From Allomuricauda sp. (GTDB lineage: Bacteria > Bacteroidota > Bacteroidia > Flavobacteriales > Flavobacteriaceae): a stretch of DNA of 33,245 bases. Positions 8,891 through 17,837 of this stretch are shown here, one piece after another. The stretch lies in contig JANQRD010000100.1 of the NCBI GenBank assembly GCA_028284725.1, positions 1-33,245 on the forward strand, read 5' to 3'. The notes beneath the pieces are model-generated. The model was not told the DNA's origin. It made no database searches and saw only the letters and a list, made by a program, of their open reading frames with translations. Numbering within the stretch: the first letter of the stretch is position 1; every line of letters starts with the position of its first letter. Position numbers and translations under genes: made by a program.

Positions 8891-9522
8891 GTTGTCTCTA
8901 CCTCCTTACTACGCTTAGGAAACGCCTTTTTGTTGAACACAATTAAAATACCGACTCCTGTACTAATGGCAGTGTCCGCAATATTGAATACAGGTTCAAA
9001 AAAACGAAAACGATTTCCCCCTAAAGAAGGAACCCAATCAGGCCATGTGGTGTCAACTAATGGAAAATAAAGCATATCGACCACCTTTCCGTAAAACAAG
9101 TTTCCATAGGGTTCTTTCGCGAAAAGTGTTGCAACCTGATTGCTGCTATGGTCAAAAACCACCCCATAAAAAACGGAGTCTATTATATTCCCCAAAGCAC
9201 CCGCGAAAATAAGTGAGACCGCCAGAATCAGGGTTCGTGGGGAATGCTTTTTGATAATATCCCAAAGCCAGTACCCTATCCCTACAATGGCAAAAAGTCT
9301 GAAAATAGTGAGCACCAATTTTCCAGCTGATTCCGATATGGGCAAGAGATCGCTCAATTTCGTTCCCCATGCAGCTCCTTCATTTTCAATAAAAAGTATC
9401 TTGAACCACCCAAAAACATCAAAGGATTCCCCAAGAACAAAATGGGTCTTGACGTAAATCTTACTGATTTGATCTACTAAAAGAATCAAACCTATCAACA
9501 ACAACGACTTCTTTAGATTCAT
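8878..9522 (-). CDS. lspA: Lipoprotein signal peptidase (signal peptidase II)
   Basis: 214 aa; IFAGALGNIIDSVFYG..VVDM and FNIADTAISTGVGIL motifs; four hydrophobic segments. Confidence 0.93.
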   Translation of the reverse strand: MNLKKSLLLIGLILLVDQISKIYVKTHFVLGESFDVFGWFKILFIENEGAAWGTKLSDLLPISESAGKLVLTIFRLFAIVGIGYWLWDIIKKHSPRTLILAVSLIFAGALGNIIDSVFYGVVFDHSSNQVATLFAKEPYGNLFYGKVVDMLYFPLVDTTWPDWVPSLGGNRFRFFEPVFNIADTAISTGVGILIVFNKKAFPKRSKEVETTQNS

Positions 9523-9555
9523 GCTTTTAAAAGAGATTGCGCAAAAGTATGGATA

Positions 9556-10176
9556 TTATTTTGTTTTCCTGAGATGGATTTTCCCCTCCACCGTGTTCAA
9601 AGTAAAAAGGTAATCTCCAGATGGAATGGCCTCTTTGTAAACTTCCCCGTAGATGCTTTTGGCAGAAATGTCCCCCTTTGTGGTGGTAAGTAGAATGTCC
9701 CCTTTTTGTGTATTCACCTCAACCGTTTCAACAACGTTATCCAAGATGCATCTTCCGTCCGAAAGCTTCACCTTAAGCTTTTGGTATTTCCCTTGGGCCG
9801 TGATATTGCTATTGGTTCCGTATACATAGACGTCCCGATACTCCGGAAGGGCTATCTCAAGAGCTATTGAAACCACTTTGTGGGCACTCAGTTTGTCGTT
9901 CGGATTTGCAAAATTGGGCTGAAAGCCAGCGCTAACCAAGACCGTAGCACCCTCCTCTTCTATGGTAATGATTAGGTCTTTGGAATACTCTCCCTCAATA
10001 CTGGCCTCGACTTTCAGTTCATTGGTGGGTGTAGTGCTTAGACGCACTTCGTAACAATACTGGGAGTCTATTTGAATGTATTCGGTTTCCGAATCGATCA
10101 GCGCTTTTTTTACCAACTTTTGGGACTGAACCCCGAACAGGCAAAAGAAGCCCAAAAGAAAGAGCAAGGCTTTCAT
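9556..10176 (-). CDS. Hypothetical exported protein, beta-helical adhesin-like repeats
   Basis: 206 aa; signal peptide; VYGTNSNITAQGKYQKLKVKLSDGRCILDNVVETVEVNTQKGDILLTTTKGDISAKSIYG pattern resembles DUF4097-type proteins. Confidence 0.6.
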   Translation of the reverse strand: MKALLFLLGFFCLFGVQSQKLVKKALIDSETEYIQIDSQYCYEVRLSTTPTNELKVEASIEGEYSKDLIITIEEEGATVLVSAGFQPNFANPNDKLSAHKVVSIALEIALPEYRDVYVYGTNSNITAQGKYQKLKVKLSDGRCILDNVVETVEVNTQKGDILLTTTKGDISAKSIYGEVYKEAIPSGDYLFTLNTVEGKIHLRKTK

Positions 10177-10183
10177 TGCTAAA

Positions 10184-10197
10184 ACGCCTTAAGGCGT
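10184..10197. promoter_or_regulatory. 14-bp perfect palindrome in operon gap
   Basis: ACGCCTTAAGGCGT between the DksA-like gene and the 206-aa gene, 8-21 nt upstream of the latter's start. Confidence 0.4.
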
Positions 10198-10202
10198 ACG
10201 CT

Positions 10203-10586
10203 TTACTTCTGCATGTTCTTAGCCTCAATGCTAAGGGTAGCGTGCGGAACCAACTTTAAGCGTTCTTTGTTGATCAGTTTGCCTGTCACACGACAGATGC
10301 CATAAGTTTTGTTTTCGATACGCAACAAGGCATTTTTAAGGTCTCGAATAAATTTTTCCTGACGGATGGCCAATTGTGTATTGGCCTCCTTGCTCATGGT
10401 CTCGGAACCTTCTTCGAAGGCCTTAAACGTGGGTGACGTATCATCAGTACCATTATTGCCATCGTTCATATAGGAACTTTTTAATAGCTCCAAATGCTTT
10501 TTTGCTTTCTCTATTTTCTCCTCGATCAGTGTTCTGAATTCCTCCAAGTCTTTATCTGAATATCTTACTTTTGAATCCTGCGCCAT
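10203..10586 (-). CDS. TraR/DksA family protein with degenerate zinc finger
   Basis: 127 aa; coiled-coil N-terminus; YGICRVTGKLINKERLKLVPHATLSIEAK aligns with DksA C4 region but keeps one Cys. Confidence 0.85.
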   Translation of the reverse strand: MAQDSKVRYSDKDLEEFRTLIEEKIEKAKKHLELLKSSYMNDGNNGTDDTSPTFKAFEEGSETMSKEANTQLAIRQEKFIRDLKNALLRIENKTYGICRVTGKLINKERLKLVPHATLSIEAKNMQK

Positions 10587-10589
10587 GTT

Positions 10590-13500
10590 CTAGTGTTTTT
10601 GGATAAACAATTTAGTGTTCACATCATCAAAGGCAATTGCTATGCCTTCTTCTAATTTTTCCTCAAAGTTCAGTTCTGCGGTCAAAGTTTCAGTTTTGAT
10701 GTACTCCTCGTTGCTCGAAACTGCATTTTCCACGAGACCGTCCTTCAATATTTTAATTTCAATTTTATCGGTAACCTCAAATCCTGATTCCTTTCTCAAG
10801 TTTTGGATCCGGTTGACCAATTCCCTCGCAATACCCTCTTTTTTCAGGTTTTCATCGATGGTGACATCAAGAGCTACCGTCAACGATCCGGAAGTAGCCA
10901 CCAACCATCCTTCGATATCCTGCGAGCTAATGTCTACATCGGTTAACTGTAAATTAATACTTTTATTTTCTAAATCCAGCATTAATTCACCTTCGCGCTC
11001 AATTTTTTGAATATCTTCTTGTCCCAGTTGGTTGACAGCCGCAGCGATGGCCTTCATATCCTTACCATATTTGGGACCTAAAACCTTAAAGTTAGGCTTT
11101 ATTTGCTTAACCAAGATACCCGATGCATCATCAAGTAACTCGATTTCCTTGACATTTACTTCGGACTTAATCAAATCCGAGACAGCCTCGATATCCTTTC
11201 TTTGATTATCATCCAAAATAGGAATCATAATCTTGTGCAACGGCTGGCGTACCTTGATCTTTTCTTTCTGACGGATGGACAGCACCAGAGAAGACACCTT
11301 TTGCGCCAGTTGCATCTTACGCTCCAATTTTTTATTGACCATGTTAGCATCAAAAACCGGGAAATCGGCCAAATGGACGCTCTCACAGTTTTCTTTTTTG
11401 GTCACCGCGTTCAAATCCTTGTGCAACTGCTCCATATAAAAAGGGGCGATTGGAGCAGATAACTTGGCTACAGTGTTCAAACACGTATACAAAGTTTGGT
11501 ACGCCGAGATTTTATCTTGTTGATAATCCCCCTTCCAGAAACGTCTTCGACTTAAACGTACGTACCAGTTGCTCAAATTTTCCTGCACGTAATCGGAAAT
11601 CATCCGGGCTGCCTTGGTGGCTTCATAGTCAGCATAGGCTTCATCCACTTTTTTGATCAAGGAGTGCAGTTCCGACAATATCCACTGATCGATCTCAGGC
11701 CTATCTTTCAAATCGATATCGGCTTCATCGTAAGCAAACTCATCAATGTTTGCATATAAGGCCATGAACGAATACGTGTTGTACAACGTGCCGAAAAACT
11801 TGCGCTTTACCTCAACAATTCCATCAATATCGAACTTTAGGTTGTCCCAAGGATTGGCGTTCGAGATCATATACCAACGAGTGGCATCAGGGCCATGTTC
11901 TGGGAGTACTTCAAACGGGTCTACCGCATTCCCCAAACGCTTGGACATCTTTTTTCCCTCTCTGTCCAATACAAGCCCATTGGAAACCACATTTCGGTAG
12001 GCAACGGAGTCAAAAACCATAGTTGCAATAGCATGAAGGGTGTAGAACCATCCGCGTGTTTGATCCACCCCTTCCGCGATAAAGTTTGCCGGAAAGGCAA
12101 TACCATCATCGATAAGTTCCTTGTTTTCAAAAGGGTAGTGCCATTGCGCATAGGGCATGGAACCACTATCAAACCATACATCGATTAGATCAGATTCCCT
12201 TTTCATGGGTTTTCCCGAAGCTGAGACCAGTGTTATATCATCGACTATGTTTTTATGCAGGTCGATTTTGTCGTAGTTGGACTCACTCATATCACCCACC
12301 ACAAAATCTGAAAAAACATCTTTCTCCAATACACCTGCCTCCACAGCCTTGGCCATCTCGGCCTTGAGTTCAGCAACTGAACCAATTATGATTTCTTCTT
12401 TACCATCATCGGTACGCCAAATCGGTAGGGGAATCCCCCAATATCGGGATCGCGATAGATTCCAGTCGTTAGCGTTGGCCAACCAATTTCCAAATCGGCC
12501 TTCCCCTGTGGCCTTTGGTTTCCAATTAATCGTTTGGTTCAACTCGAACATCCTATCTTTTACATCCGTTGCTTTGATGAACCAAGAATCCAGCGGATAA
12601 TACAGAACCGGCTTGTCGGTACGCCAACAATTGGGATAACTGTGCAGGTACTTTTCGACTTTGAAGGCTTTGTTTTCTTCTTTTAGTTTGATGGCAATTT
12701 CAACATCCACCGATTTTTCGGGAGCCTCGCCATCTTCATAATATTCGTTCTTTACATACTTCCCGGCCAATTCCTTTAGCTCTGGACGAAACCTTCCCTG
12801 CAGGTCGACCAAGGGAACTGGATTATTGTTCTCATCGAGCACCAACATCGGAGGTACTTCCGGGGATGCTTGTTTGGCGACCAATGCGTCATCAGCACCA
12901 AAGGTGGGAGCGGTGTGCACGATTCCTGTACCGTCTTCCGTGGTCACAAAATCCCCAGCGATGACTCGAAACGCATTTTCAGGATTTTGATAGGGCAGTG
13001 TATAATCCAACAATTGCTCATAGCGGATGCCGACCAAATCCTTCCCTGTAAAACTTTGCACTACCTGGTACGGAATCTTTTTGTCTCCAGGGCTATAATT
13101 TGTAAATGCATCACTGTCTTCCGCTTCAAAAAACTTCCCGGAGAACTGTTTTCCGACCAACGCTTTTGCCAACACCAGATGGACGGGTTCAAATGTATAT
13201 TGGTTGAAGCTTTTTACCAGAACATACTCGATTTTGGGTCCGACGGTCAGCGCCGTGTTCGAAGGTAGCGTCCAGGGTGTGGTCGTCCATGCAAGAAAAT
13301 GGATATCCCCTTCCACCGACTTCAAGAAATCAGGTAATGAATCCTTTCTTGCCTTAAACTGGGCCGTGACCGTGGTGTCCGTTACGTCTTGGTAGGTTCC
13401 GGGTTGGTTTAGTTCATGTGAGCTTAATCCCGTTCCCGCTTTTGGAGAATAGGGCTGAATGGTATATCCTTTATAAAGTAATCCTTTGTCATAAATCTGC

Positions 13501-13991
13501 TTCAACAACCACCAAACAGACTCCATGTATTTGGGCTTGTAGGTAATGTACGGATCGTCCATGTCCACCCAATACCCAACTTTTTCGGTCATTTCGTTCC
13601 AAACGTCCGTGTACCGCATTACCGCCTTCTTACATGCGGCATTATACTCCTCAACCGAAATCTTTTTGCCAATATCCTCCTTGGTAATACCTAGTTCTTT
13701 CTCAACACCAATCTCGATAGGCAGTCCATGGGTATCCCATCCGGCCTTTCTTTTTACCTGATATCCCTTCATGGTCTTGTACCTCGGAAAGATGTCCTTT
13801 ATGGTACGCGCCATAACATGGTGGATGCCCGGCATTCCATTGGCCGAAGGTGGCCCTTCATAAAACACGTAGCTTTCTTTGCCTTCTCGTGTGGAGACGC
13901 TTTTCTCAAAAATTTGGTTGCTTTTCCAAAAGTCTAGAACCTTTTCCGACACTTTGGGCAAATCCAATCCCTTATATTCCGCAAACTTCAT
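10590..13991 (-). CDS. ileS: Isoleucyl-tRNA synthetase
   Basis: 1133 aa; YEGPPSANGMPGIHHVMARTIKD (HIGH region) and LDREGKKMSKRLGN (KMSKS). Confidence 0.97.
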   Translation of the reverse strand: MKFAEYKGLDLPKVSEKVLDFWKSNQIFEKSVSTREGKESYVFYEGPPSANGMPGIHHVMARTIKDIFPRYKTMKGYQVKRKAGWDTHGLPIEIGVEKELGITKEDIGKKISVEEYNAACKKAVMRYTDVWNEMTEKVGYWVDMDDPYITYKPKYMESVWWLLKQIYDKGLLYKGYTIQPYSPKAGTGLSSHELNQPGTYQDVTDTTVTAQFKARKDSLPDFLKSVEGDIHFLAWTTTPWTLPSNTALTVGPKIEYVLVKSFNQYTFEPVHLVLAKALVGKQFSGKFFEAEDSDAFTNYSPGDKKIPYQVVQSFTGKDLVGIRYEQLLDYTLPYQNPENAFRVIAGDFVTTEDGTGIVHTAPTFGADDALVAKQASPEVPPMLVLDENNNPVPLVDLQGRFRPELKELAGKYVKNEYYEDGEAPEKSVDVEIAIKLKEENKAFKVEKYLHSYPNCWRTDKPVLYYPLDSWFIKATDVKDRMFELNQTINWKPKATGEGRFGNWLANANDWNLSRSRYWGIPLPIWRTDDGKEEIIIGSVAELKAEMAKAVEAGVLEKDVFSDFVVGDMSESNYDKIDLHKNIVDDITLVSASGKPMKRESDLIDVWFDSGSMPYAQWHYPFENKELIDDGIAFPANFIAEGVDQTRGWFYTLHAIATMVFDSVAYRNVVSNGLVLDREGKKMSKRLGNAVDPFEVLPEHGPDATRWYMISNANPWDNLKFDIDGIVEVKRKFFGTLYNTYSFMALYANIDEFAYDEADIDLKDRPEIDQWILSELHSLIKKVDEAYADYEATKAARMISDYVQENLSNWYVRLSRRRFWKGDYQQDKISAYQTLYTCLNTVAKLSAPIAPFYMEQLHKDLNAVTKKENCESVHLADFPVFDANMVNKKLERKMQLAQKVSSLVLSIRQKEKIKVRQPLHKIMIPILDDNQRKDIEAVSDLIKSEVNVKEIELLDDASGILVKQIKPNFKVLGPKYGKDMKAIAAAVNQLGQEDIQKIEREGELMLDLENKSINLQLTDVDISSQDIEGWLVATSGSLTVALDVTIDENLKKEGIARELVNRIQNLRKESGFEVTDKIEIKILKDGLVENAVSSNEEYIKTETLTAELNFEEKLEEGIAIAFDDVNTKLFIQKH

Positions 13992-14025
13992 ATCTACTGC
14001 TACTTCTTCTAGAATTCCAAGTCTG

Positions 14026-14033
14026 CAAAATTA
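14026..14033 (-). promoter_or_regulatory. Candidate -7 box of the ileS operon (TAATTTTG)
   Basis: TAnnTTTG match on minus 35 nt upstream of the ileS start. Confidence 0.35.
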
Positions 14034-14171
14034 TAAATTTAGCGCGAATTATTTGGGGTAAATTGGCAATCATGCGCTCCCAACAAGCTTAACCTAAATG
14101 TGATGTGCCAAACTTCCCATATTATTCAAAAATCCATATCTTGAAACCTTTAACACTAAACCATTATTACA

Positions 14172-14525
14172 ATGAAAAAAGTATGTATTGCCATTCTGGC
14201 TTTGTCAATTTCCGCATTTACGATGACCTCATGCAAGGAGGCAGCGGACAAGGCCAAAGAAGCGACCGAAGAGGCTGGAAAATCACTTGACGAGGCAGGA
14301 GAGAACCTGAAAGATGCTGCCAACGATGCCATAGATGCCGCAAAAGAAGCGGGAGATGACGCCATGGAAGCCGGTGAACAGGCCATGGACAGCATTAAAA
14401 AGGCTGGTGAAGAAGCCATGGACAAGGCCAAAGAAATGGGAGATGACGTAAAGGACGCTGTTAAGGATGCAGCCGACGATGTAAAGAAAGCTGTTGACGA
14501 CAGCAAAGGTGGCGGAGGAAAATAA
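14172..14525 (+). CDS. Ala/Asp/Lys-rich amphipathic-helix repeat lipoprotein
   Basis: 117 aa; lipobox-like TMTSCK; repeated (K/D)xAxDAxKEAGDD-type units (LEA/apolipoprotein-like); C-terminal GGGGK; followed by a terminator. Confidence 0.75.
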   Translation: MKKVCIAILALSISAFTMTSCKEAADKAKEATEEAGKSLDEAGENLKDAANDAIDAAKEAGDDAMEAGEQAMDSIKKAGEEAMDKAKEMGDDVKDAVKDAADDVKKAVDDSKGGGGK

Positions 14526-14545
14526 GCCAGTTTTATTGCATAAAG

Positions 14546-14577
14546 AAAAGGATTGGGAAACCAGTCCTTTTTTTATT
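14546..14577 (+). terminator. Rho-independent terminator
   Basis: AAAAGGATTGG (14546-14556) / CCAGTCCTTTT (14561-14571) with GAAA loop, one G-T pair, then T run. Confidence 0.8.
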
Positions 14578-17000
14578 TAAAAACTATATCCTACCCCTAA
14601 GATCAAATTCAGTCCGGGAGCGGCGATGCCGGAGGAATAAGTCCTGTAGCGTTGATCGGTAATATTCTCTAAGCTTACAGTTGCCCTCAAAGCGTTCGAA
14701 ATTTGATATTGTGACCTAAAATTTAAGGTATACCATGAGGGTGAGAACGGATTGCCATTGGCATCGGTATCATAAATAAAGGGTTTACTGCGTTCGGACA
14801 GTGCCAGATTGTTGAAGCTAATCTCACCATTATAGTTCAAAAACATGTCCGCCCGTAATCTTTGATTTTGCCAAATCAGATGGACGTCGCCAAAAGTGGG
14901 AGCAACGTGCCTAGCTGGAGTATCGGTGCCGCTGTCGTCCTCTTCCGTACCTTCGGTAAGGGTAAGATTGGAAACCACCGACCAGTTTTCATCCAAAAAA
15001 GCCTCGAGACCCAGTTCAAAACCGTAAACGTAAGCCTTTGCAGCATTTTGAATGGCCTGTACATTGCTCAATTCCCCATTGTAAACTATTTCAGTTTCCC
15101 CGTTAAAGGTAAAATCCCGTCGCACCAAAGCATCCACCAAATAGGTGTAAAATGCAGCTCCTTTTAAAACGAGCTTGTCCTTAAAATTCTTTCGAACACC
15201 AATTTCGGCATTGTAGGCATACTCCGGTTCCAACTCTGGGTTTGGCACCACCACGGAACCCGGTTCCGAATCGAACACTTTTCCGATGTCGTCAATATTT
15301 GGAGCCCTAAATCCTGTTGACCCATTTAAGGTGATTTGCAGATCGGCCTTTGGAAACCAACTGAAGCCTAAACTTCCCGTAAAAGCCCCTGTGATAAGAT
15401 CAGCTTCCTCAAAAGGAAAAGGGAAAAAAGCGGTGTCGAATTGGGCATCGACCCAAACCTGACTGTATCGGGCACCGGACAATAAAGTGAAATTGGGCTT
15501 TAACTGGTACTCTCCGTTAATATATCCTGCAAAGGTCTGCCATGTGGCACCATCGGGGTAACGCGAGGCTGCCCCGACCACTTCATTGGTCTCAATGTTT
15601 TCCTGACTTCCCTGGGAATCGACCTTGTTAAAAATGTATTCGGCACCATAGTAGAGCCGTAAATTCCCTATTTTCTTGTTCTCGAAATCGAGATTGACCG
15701 ATAGGGCATCAACTTGCTCACGGGTTGTCCATAAGTCCTCTGACTGAAAGCCTCTACTGTTTCTGCTTTCTTCGAAAAATTGGTAAGCTGTGGTCAATTT
15801 TACCCCGTCATAAAACTTGTTCTTTCCTTCTTTCGTGATTTGAAAATTGCCCATAAACCATTTTTGGGGGCCATAAAACCACTCCGCGGAACGAAGTCCA
15901 TCTCCTTCAGTATTAGGACGAATCAACCGATCGAACCGGGAATAGTCCGAAGTCTCGGAATAGTATAATCCCAGATCGTAATTCCAGGTGTTGTTAGGTT
16001 TAAACGTGAATTTTTGAAGGAAGTTGATTTGATCATAACCCGTGGGAACCTGTTTTCTAGGGTCATCGTTCGGTACTAAAACATCGGTTCCATTTTGTCG
16101 GACCACAAAACTATTGCGCAAATAGGAATCGGGGCCATGTCTACCCATGACCAAATCATCAAAATCGTTAAAGGTAAAACTGGTATGGGATGCCCACTTT
16201 TGCTGTCCTAGATTGAAATCCACATGTGCCGTGTTTTCATTATTTGCTGACGAAAACCGATAGTTCACATTACCGGAAAAAGTGAGACTGTCCGTGAATG
16301 AAAGCCGTGGTTTATGCGTGAAGAAATTCATTACCCCACCAATGGCATCACTTCCATAAATAACAGATCCAGGACCAAAAATTACCTCTGTATTTTTAAT
16401 CGTAAAGGGATCTATGGAAATGACGTTCTGAATATTTCCGCCTCTAAAAATGGCATTGTTCATTCGCACCCCGTCTACCGACAGCAATAAGCGGTTAGTA
16501 GCAAACCCCCTGATCATGGGGCTTCCGCCGCCCAATTGACTTTTCTGCACAAACACTTTTCCGCTGTTCTGTAAAAGATCCGCGGAGGTCTGGGGATTGG
16601 TGAAGGCAATGGTACGCGCATCAATCGATTCGATTTTCTGGGGGATATCCTTCTTTTGTTGCTCCCATTTGGATACGGACATGACAACCTCCTGCAATTC
16701 CTCAGGTTTCAGGTTTAAGTACACCCTGTTCCCCTTTCTTTGAATCTGGGATTTTGTGGTGGTGTACTCCTCATAGCTAATATGTCTGAAAGTGATTCGT
16801 TCTTTTCTTGAAAAAACTGCTAGATCGGTCCTGCCATCAAAATCGGATACTGCAGTCTTGGATTTATCCTTGTTAAAAATGGCAATATTCACCACAGGAT
16901 TTCCGGTGTCGGCATCCAAGACCGTAATCTCCTGTGAAACAACGGTCCAAGAAAACATGAATAAAAGGAGGGCGACACCAATACTACGCATACTACTCAA
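14577..17000 (-). CDS. TonB-dependent receptor (CarboxypepD_reg-like N-terminus, heme/siderophore-type)
   Basis: 807 aa; plug motif FVQKSQLGGGSPMIRGFATNRLLLSVDGVRMNNAIFRGGN; FRAPNIDDIGKVF...NPELEPEYAYNAEIG; terminal aromatic GVGYSF. Confidence 0.92.
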   Translation of the reverse strand: MSSMRSIGVALLLFMFSWTVVSQEITVLDADTGNPVVNIAIFNKDKSKTAVSDFDGRTDLAVFSRKERITFRHISYEEYTTTKSQIQRKGNRVYLNLKPEELQEVVMSVSKWEQQKKDIPQKIESIDARTIAFTNPQTSADLLQNSGKVFVQKSQLGGGSPMIRGFATNRLLLSVDGVRMNNAIFRGGNIQNVISIDPFTIKNTEVIFGPGSVIYGSDAIGGVMNFFTHKPRLSFTDSLTFSGNVNYRFSSANNENTAHVDFNLGQQKWASHTSFTFNDFDDLVMGRHGPDSYLRNSFVVRQNGTDVLVPNDDPRKQVPTGYDQINFLQKFTFKPNNTWNYDLGLYYSETSDYSRFDRLIRPNTEGDGLRSAEWFYGPQKWFMGNFQITKEGKNKFYDGVKLTTAYQFFEESRNSRGFQSEDLWTTREQVDALSVNLDFENKKIGNLRLYYGAEYIFNKVDSQGSQENIETNEVVGAASRYPDGATWQTFAGYINGEYQLKPNFTLLSGARYSQVWVDAQFDTAFFPFPFEEADLITGAFTGSLGFSWFPKADLQITLNGSTGFRAPNIDDIGKVFDSEPGSVVVPNPELEPEYAYNAEIGVRKNFKDKLVLKGAAFYTYLVDALVRRDFTFNGETEIVYNGELSNVQAIQNAAKAYVYGFELGLEAFLDENWSVVSNLTLTEGTEEDDSGTDTPARHVAPTFGDVHLIWQNQRLRADMFLNYNGEISFNNLALSERSKPFIYDTDANGNPFSPSWYTLNFRSQYQISNALRATVSLENITDQRYRTYSSGIAAPGLNLILGVGYSF

Positions 17001-17712
17001 AAACTGCGTTTAAAACGGCCAAAGACTTGGGTTTTCGAAAACCGTGCAAATGTAATTCAAAATACAGAATAACCTTTTTTAAGAGTTCTTGTCTTTGGGG
17101 CTTGCCTATTCGCACTGTTTGAAGTGCATCAAAATTTATGCCCAAAAACTTCTGAAAATTGACCAAGGTCTCTCCCTCAATCAATGGGTTGAGCGTGGGC
17201 ACGGCAGTAAAGCTTCCTTCCAATAAATCAAAGTACGGTGCATTTTGAAAGGTGGTACCAGGATAAAACCCAAGGTATTTGGTGAGATTTAGCAAAAAAA
17301 GTAAATGAAAGTTGGGATTGGTAGGGTTATGATCTAGCCAGTGCAGTGCATATTCCAGATAATTGAACAAGCCTTTATCTTGTTCCTGCTCCTGAATGCT
17401 GTTGCCCAACATCTCTGCCAAAAAAAGTACCATGCTATTTTTTACAATGTCGGTATGCAGGGTTTGATATGGCGCGGCAACCTTCACCTCACGAATACTT
17501 TCCAAAGTGCCTTTATTCTTATGATTGGCCACCATTTCCAATTGCATCAACGGGAGAAAATACGCAGCTTTCAATTTTCCTCTTTTGGAGGTCAATATTC
17601 CTTTGAGCAAATAGGATTTCAGTCCATCAGATTCCGTGAAGGCTTTTACGATAAGACTCGTATCCCCATATTTAAGGGAAGAAAGTACTATGGCCTTAGT
17701 GGTTATTTGCAT
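16993..17712 (-). CDS. recO: DNA repair protein RecO
   Basis: 239 aa; TKAIVLSSLKYGDTSLIVKAFTESDGLKSYLLKG OB-fold N-terminus. Confidence 0.93.
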   Translation of the reverse strand: MQITTKAIVLSSLKYGDTSLIVKAFTESDGLKSYLLKGILTSKRGKLKAAYFLPLMQLEMVANHKNKGTLESIREVKVAAPYQTLHTDIVKNSMVLFLAEMLGNSIQEQEQDKGLFNYLEYALHWLDHNPTNPNFHLLFLLNLTKYLGFYPGTTFQNAPYFDLLEGSFTAVPTLNPLIEGETLVNFQKFLGINFDALQTVRIGKPQRQELLKKVILYFELHLHGFRKPKSLAVLNAVFE

Positions 17713-17777
17713 GAGTGGAAATAAGGCTGACGAACATTACTCGCCAATTGGAACTAGCTATAGGTTGAAGATAAAAA

Positions 17778-17817
17778 AAGTGGGCGGATTGAAAGACAAC
17801 CTGCCCACTTGGTTTTT
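17778..17817. terminator. Terminator between gdhA and the recO upstream region
   Basis: AAGTGGGC (17778-17785) / GCCCACTT (17803-17810), inner TTG/CAA pairing, A-rich left flank (T run on minus) and GGTTTTTT on right; 3' of gdhA. Confidence 0.8.
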
Positions 17818-17837
17818 TCGGATTAAAGGATTCTATG

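Noticed and set aside
14156-14506. 116-aa minus ORF antisense to the Ala-rich lipoprotein
   Set aside because: Serine-rich shadow ORF produced by the repetitive GC-biased codons of the plus-strand gene; plus frame has signal peptide, lipobox and terminator.
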